9,074 nt of DNA from Deltaproteobacteria bacterium (lineage in GTDB: Bacteria; Bdellovibrionota_B; Oligoflexia; Oligoflexales; Bog-1112). The first letter of the stretch is position 1. Each line of letters opens with the position of its first letter. The DNA is taken from assembly GCA_003136475.1 (NCBI GenBank), contig PLEQ01000355.1, positions 20,104 through 29,177 of the forward strand. Reading direction: 5' to 3'. This document shows positions 6,561-9,074 of this stretch, piece by piece. Made by a program: the position numbers and the translations under genes. Under the pieces are notes generated by a model. The model saw only the letters and a program-made list of their open reading frames with translations. It was not told the DNA's origin and searched no databases.

Positions 6561-6583
6561 TAGCTCTTCCTAGCTAATTTTTT
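6560..6583 (+). terminator. Intrinsic terminator after amt
   Basis: TTAGCT (6560-6565) and AGCTAA (6572-6577) make a perfect 6-bp stem around CTTCCT, followed at once by six T (6578-6583). It works only for the plus strand, ending transcription of the nitrogen block 120 nt after amt. The stop codon of the convergent asparaginase-like gene overlaps the T tract. Confidence 0.7.
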
Positions 6584-7106
6584 AGCAAGCTTCAAAAGTC
6601 GCTTTTCGGGTATTTTTTCGAACTTGGGTTGAGGAAAAAATGCGGTTGTGAAAGGACAAATAGAAGCCGGGTTTGAGAAGTTTGGCTGCGATGAGTGCTT
6701 CAGTTACGTTCTGGAGGGCGTCGGAATCCTGGAACTCTTGGGGTTTCATGGCGCCGGTGAAGATGACAGGAACACGGATGGCAGTGAGCGTCTTCGTGCA
6801 GTGCTCAAGAGTTTTTACCATCGTGTCCGTGCCATGCAGGACGATGATAGGATAGCCATGCTGAGCATGAGTGGAAATCTGCTGAGCGATCATCTGACGA
6901 TCGTCGTCTGTCATGTACAGTGAGTCTTTGCTCATGATGGTGTGAATCGCAAGCTCAGTGTAGGGCAGACGCAATTTGCTCACGACGTGTTCTTGAATTA
7001 TGGAATCCCGATTTTCAAGAGAACCTGCAATTTCGTCGTAGGTTTTTTCAATGGTCCCACCGGTCGATAAGATCGTGATGAGAAATTTTTCGTTAGTATT
7101 TAGCAT
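6582..7106 (-). CDS. Short asparaginase-like protein (N-terminal catalytic domain only)
   Basis: The 174-residue cytoplasmic protein matches the N-terminal domain of bacterial L-asparaginase: LSTGGTIEKTYDE (13-25) with nucleophile T15 and Y23, KDSL (60-63), VLHGTDTM (89-96) with T93 and D94, FTGAMKP (116-122), SDALQNVTEAL (128-138) and QVRKNT (161-166) with K164. The T, T-D and K catalytic set is therefore present. Full-length asparaginases are about 330 residues and use a glutamate from the C-terminal domain of a neighbouring subunit. That domain is absent here, as in a known class of short asparaginase-domain proteins. Activity on asparagine is likely but not certain. ATG 7106 is chosen because AAGG lies eight nt upstream and the family starts just before the first strand; GTG 7154 would add 16 unrelated residues. 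It begins 26 nt after the broken lipoprotein gene on the same strand. Confidence 0.85.
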   Translation of the reverse strand: MLNTNEKFLITILSTGGTIEKTYDEIAGSLENRDSIIQEHVVSKLRLPYTELAIHTIMSKDSLYMTDDDRQMIAQQISTHAQHGYPIIVLHGTDTMVKTLEHCTKTLTAIRVPVIFTGAMKPQEFQDSDALQNVTEALIAAKLLKPGFYLSFHNRIFSSTQVRKNTRKATFEAC

Positions 7107-7132
7107 AGAGGCTACCTTAAAGTGCTTTGAGC

Positions 7133-7945
7133 TCAAGGCCCTTGGGGTAAACACCCGAGCTTAGCATCGATCGTGCTATGAGACAAGGCCGGCTTTATAT
7201 TGCGAGCAAGAGAGTTCCTAAATGCAAGTTTTTGAGCTGCTGTCCCAATAAATTTTGTAAGATCTGGAAATTCACCCAGGGCTTCCAGGTCCAAAGGTTT
7301 ACGTGAGCTGTCGTCGGCGTTATGGAATACGAGATTGGTGGCCTTTGACAGGGAGTGAGCGAGATCCCGACTAGGCCCCAAGTCCGTTTTTTGAGTTCAT
7401 GCATCAGGACTTGCTCGCCAGGGCTGCCATACGTGCCGCTACTGTCTTCGCAGATTTCAAGGAAATGAGAGTGTTCTTCACCGAAGAGATCTTTCAAATG
7501 AATATGTGTGGCTTCGCCTTTTTCAACAATTTGGAACTTGAATTGTTTCGTTTGCCAAAGAGTTTGCAAGACGCTCCTGCTGTTGCGGCGAGAGGGAGAT
7601 TTTCTGAGGTCCGCCTGGCGGGTGGGGAGCTGAGCCCGGTCCCGGCGGGAAATTATAGACAAAGGACTGGAGTTGGATTTTGCAAGCTCTATCCCCGACA
7701 GGAATGCGGAGATCGGCGCCAGGTGAGCTGCCAGTGCAAAGAGCTTGGGGGCTTTTAAAGCCACTTTGGCAGTGGTCGATTGTGACACAAAGCTCCGTCA
7801 CTCGCGAGTGGGGACCCGCTGTCGCATCGAGGAGCAGGGCTTTAACAGAGATGGGTATAAGTTTTTCAGTGCTTGGCTTTTTTTTCGTCTGAGTGCTTTG
7901 ACAGCTAGCAAGTCCGAAAATGCAAAGAAAGAGTATAGATTTCAT
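7133..7945 (-). pseudogene. Lipoprotein gene of unknown function, broken by two compensating frameshifts
   Basis: ATG 7945 starts a lipoprotein signal sequence with lipobox LASC (12-15, lipidation at C15), then a Ser/Thr/Lys-rich linker. The frame stays protein-like to about 7530 and meets TGA at 7523-7525. Protein-like sequence continues one base over, from about 7545 to 7390 (FQIVEKGEATHIHLKDLFG..., ...GSPGEQVLMHELKK). It then returns to the first frame from about 7387 to TGA 7133 (GPSRDLAHSLSKATNLVF..., ...DLTKFIGTAAQK). The second break falls on a run of six A (minus strand, 7387-7392), and a seventh A would restore ELKKTDLGPSRD. The repaired product would have about 270 residues. No family was recognised. 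It may be a real pseudogene or an intact gene with assembly indels. No strong ribosome site precedes ATG 7945. Confidence 0.6.
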
Positions 7946-8040
7946 ATTTCATACTTTTGATAAGTTTGTACCCGTGAGGTCTCGTCTTTAGAAGCTTAGC
8001 TGTTTTTGTGAAGGGGAGAAATTTTTCATGGCTATTTTTC

Positions 8041-8955
8041 TTAGCTATAAAGGGCCTTGAGCTCAGGATTCTTGGAAAAACGCCAGATGCGCGCATCTAT
8101 AAAATAGTGAAATAAAACCAGCATAAGAAAGGGCGAGAGTAGCCATTTCCCGATCGGACTCGTAAGGGTCAGGACCAGGAGCGAACCGAATAAGGCGCCA
8201 TAGATCAAAGATGTCACGAACCACTTGCGCCAAACCGTGCCGCCAAAGCGGCGTTTCTGAAAGTGGCTTATCCACCCTTGGTATTGCACGTCGTGGTAGA
8301 TTGTTTCAATGGCAACGAGCAATCCGAACGGGGGATCGCTTGTAATGTAGGTGAAGTAGTAGGTACTGATGATCGCAATCATGAAAATTAACTTCGGGTA
8401 GTGACTGCGTCCGCGTGTAAGCAGGAAAAGTTGTCGGAACGCGTAGATGACGACAAAGGCCCAGAAGATCTTCAGAAAGATGTCTTGTGGAAAGGCCATA
8501 CGCGGTAGCCATTCCAGAGGGTGATGCAGGCTATCCGTGACACGAAAGGCTAAGAGCAGGACCACGCTAGCATATAAGAAGCCGAAATCGAGAAAGGTGT
8601 CGAGGCGGATTTTTTCGGCCGCCCGTTTTTTGTAAAGTTTGAGAAAGCCGGAATTCTGTCGCAGAATATGCCAAATCCCATAGATGTTCATGAAGGCTTC
8701 GAACTGCATTTCCCAGTGCTGTACTTGGATACAATAGCCTGCCGCTATGATTCCGAGCACGCCGACAGTGTAGAAACCTTTGCGTCGTTGAAATTCGATC
8801 GGATCGGCATGCGTGCGGGAGAAAGTTTGAAAGATATGCGGGTGATCGAACAGGGAGTAAAAAAGGAGCGTTGCAATGAAGGCAGCATAGTTGTGAATCG
8901 CAGGGATCAGCAGTAAAACCTTGTAAAAACCGTAGTAGAGATAGCTGAGAAGCAC
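8041..8955 (-). CDS. Polytopic inner-membrane protein with conserved histidines; true start probably upstream
   Basis: From GTG 8955 there are 304 residues with about eight hydrophobic segments (roughly 8-36, 60-77, 86-101, 122-139, 159-179, 187-205, 246-266, 270-290). Histidine-bearing motifs stand out: DHPH...SRTH (37-49), IYGIWHILRQNSGFL (91-105), IYHDVQYQGWI (219-229) and HYFIDARIWRFSKNPEL (283-299). I recognise this as an uncharacterised family of bacterial membrane proteins; clustered His/Asp in membrane helices suggests a metal site, but that is inference. Upstream of GTG 8955 the frame stays open to 9033 and reads QLWIVSPRWDLTFISGS, which resembles a natural N-terminus for the family. 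It contains no ATG, GTG or TTG. An AGGA only three nt before GTG 8955 makes that start poor. The lipoprotein gene follows 95 nt downstream; that gap holds no clear feature. Confidence 0.8.
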   Translation of the reverse strand: MLLSYLYYGFYKVLLLIPAIHNYAAFIATLLFYSLFDHPHIFQTFSRTHADPIEFQRRKGFYTVGVLGIIAAGYCIQVQHWEMQFEAFMNIYGIWHILRQNSGFLKLYKKRAAEKIRLDTFLDFGFLYASVVLLLAFRVTDSLHHPLEWLPRMAFPQDIFLKIFWAFVVIYAFRQLFLLTRGRSHYPKLIFMIAIISTYYFTYITSDPPFGLLVAIETIYHDVQYQGWISHFQKRRFGGTVWRKWFVTSLIYGALFGSLLVLTLTSPIGKWLLSPFLMLVLFHYFIDARIWRFSKNPELKALYS

Positions 8956-9010
8956 ACTTCCTGAAATGAAAGTGAGATCCCATCGAGGACTAACGATCCA
9001 CAGCTGTTGG

Positions 9011-9053
9011 CTAGGCGTAAGCCGCCTCCATTTTTATTAGAGCTTACGCACTA
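9011..9053. repeat. Inverted repeat around a GGAGG sequence upstream of the membrane protein
   Basis: CTAG-GCGTAAGC (9011-9022) and GCTTACGC-A-CTAG (9042-9053 plus the flanking G at 9054) are inverted copies with an 8-bp perfect core and one bulged base. In a minus-strand transcript they form a stem whose 19-nt loop carries ATGGAGG. No T tract follows in either direction, so it is not an intrinsic terminator. It may control translation of the membrane protein or be an operator. Confidence 0.5.
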
Positions 9054-9074
9054 GATTAACCCCATCCCGTACCG

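Noticed and set aside
7107..7154. N-terminal extension of the asparaginase-like protein from GTG 7154
   Set aside because: Adds residues unlike the family and overlaps the upstream gene; ATG 7106 has a ribosome site.
7399..7758. Plus-strand 119-codon frame
   Set aside because: Antisense to the lipoprotein gene; no ribosome site or recognisable motif.
7195..7788. Minus-strand 197-codon frame as one intact gene
   Set aside because: Only its middle part looks like protein; its beginning and end overlap the better-formed lipoprotein frame. It is better explained as the shifted segment of the broken gene.
7996..8034. Thirteen-codon leader frame MKNFSPSQKQLSF on the minus strand
   Set aside because: No ribosome site, no run of regulatory codons and no attenuator-like structure; probably chance.
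8567..8983. Minus-strand 138-codon frame starting at an ATG
   Set aside because: Out-of-frame overlap with the membrane protein; Cys/His/Ser-rich composition typical of a shadow frame.

Overview
The window (9,074 bp, moderate GC, densely coding) looks like the chromosome of a Gram-negative bacterium. It carries a lipoprotein signal, Sec-type signal peptides, polytopic membrane proteins and a ubiquitous-type GTCATTCC...GGAATC palindromic repeat. The lineage cannot be fixed from sequence alone; a deltaproteobacterial or Bdellovibrionota-like host would fit, but that is a guess. No rRNA, tRNA, transposase, phage gene or CRISPR array was seen.

Layout. (1) Minus strand, 1-1997: a partial gene running off the left edge encodes an apparently exported protein related to the processive diacylglycerol / MGDG-type glycosyltransferases (GT28 fold). 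Upstream of it on the same strand is a small conserved protein of unknown function with a WTHxAHxR / GYHET signature. Each has a recognisable sigma70-like promoter. (2) Plus strand, 2253-6461: a nitrogen block made of a type II (eukaryotic-type) glutamine synthetase, a kidney-type glutaminase (EF-hand-like region, glutaminase domain, ankyrin repeats) and an Amt ammonium channel. The block ends in a small palindromic repeat array and an intrinsic terminator. (3) Minus strand, 6582 to the right edge: a one-domain asparaginase-like protein, a lipoprotein gene broken by two compensating frameshifts, and a polytopic membrane protein with conserved histidines. These three point toward the nitrogen block and are probably co-transcribed.

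How the genes fit together. Amt brings in ammonium, glutamine synthetase fixes it onto glutamate, and glutaminase releases it again. The convergent asparaginase-like protein would also release ammonium from an amide. The block therefore looks like an ammonium/amide-nitrogen module, with the synthetic and hydrolytic enzymes side by side.

The points most worth a second look are: a run of ten A directly after the best glutaminase start codon, which puts that start out of frame with the enzyme; the human-like architecture of that glutaminase; a signal peptide on a glycosyltransferase-fold protein; a covarying hairpin in the repeat array after amt; and the missing canonical start for the right-hand membrane protein. 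The homopolymer-associated frame breaks may be biological (slippage, pseudogenisation) or assembly errors. The sequence alone cannot decide.
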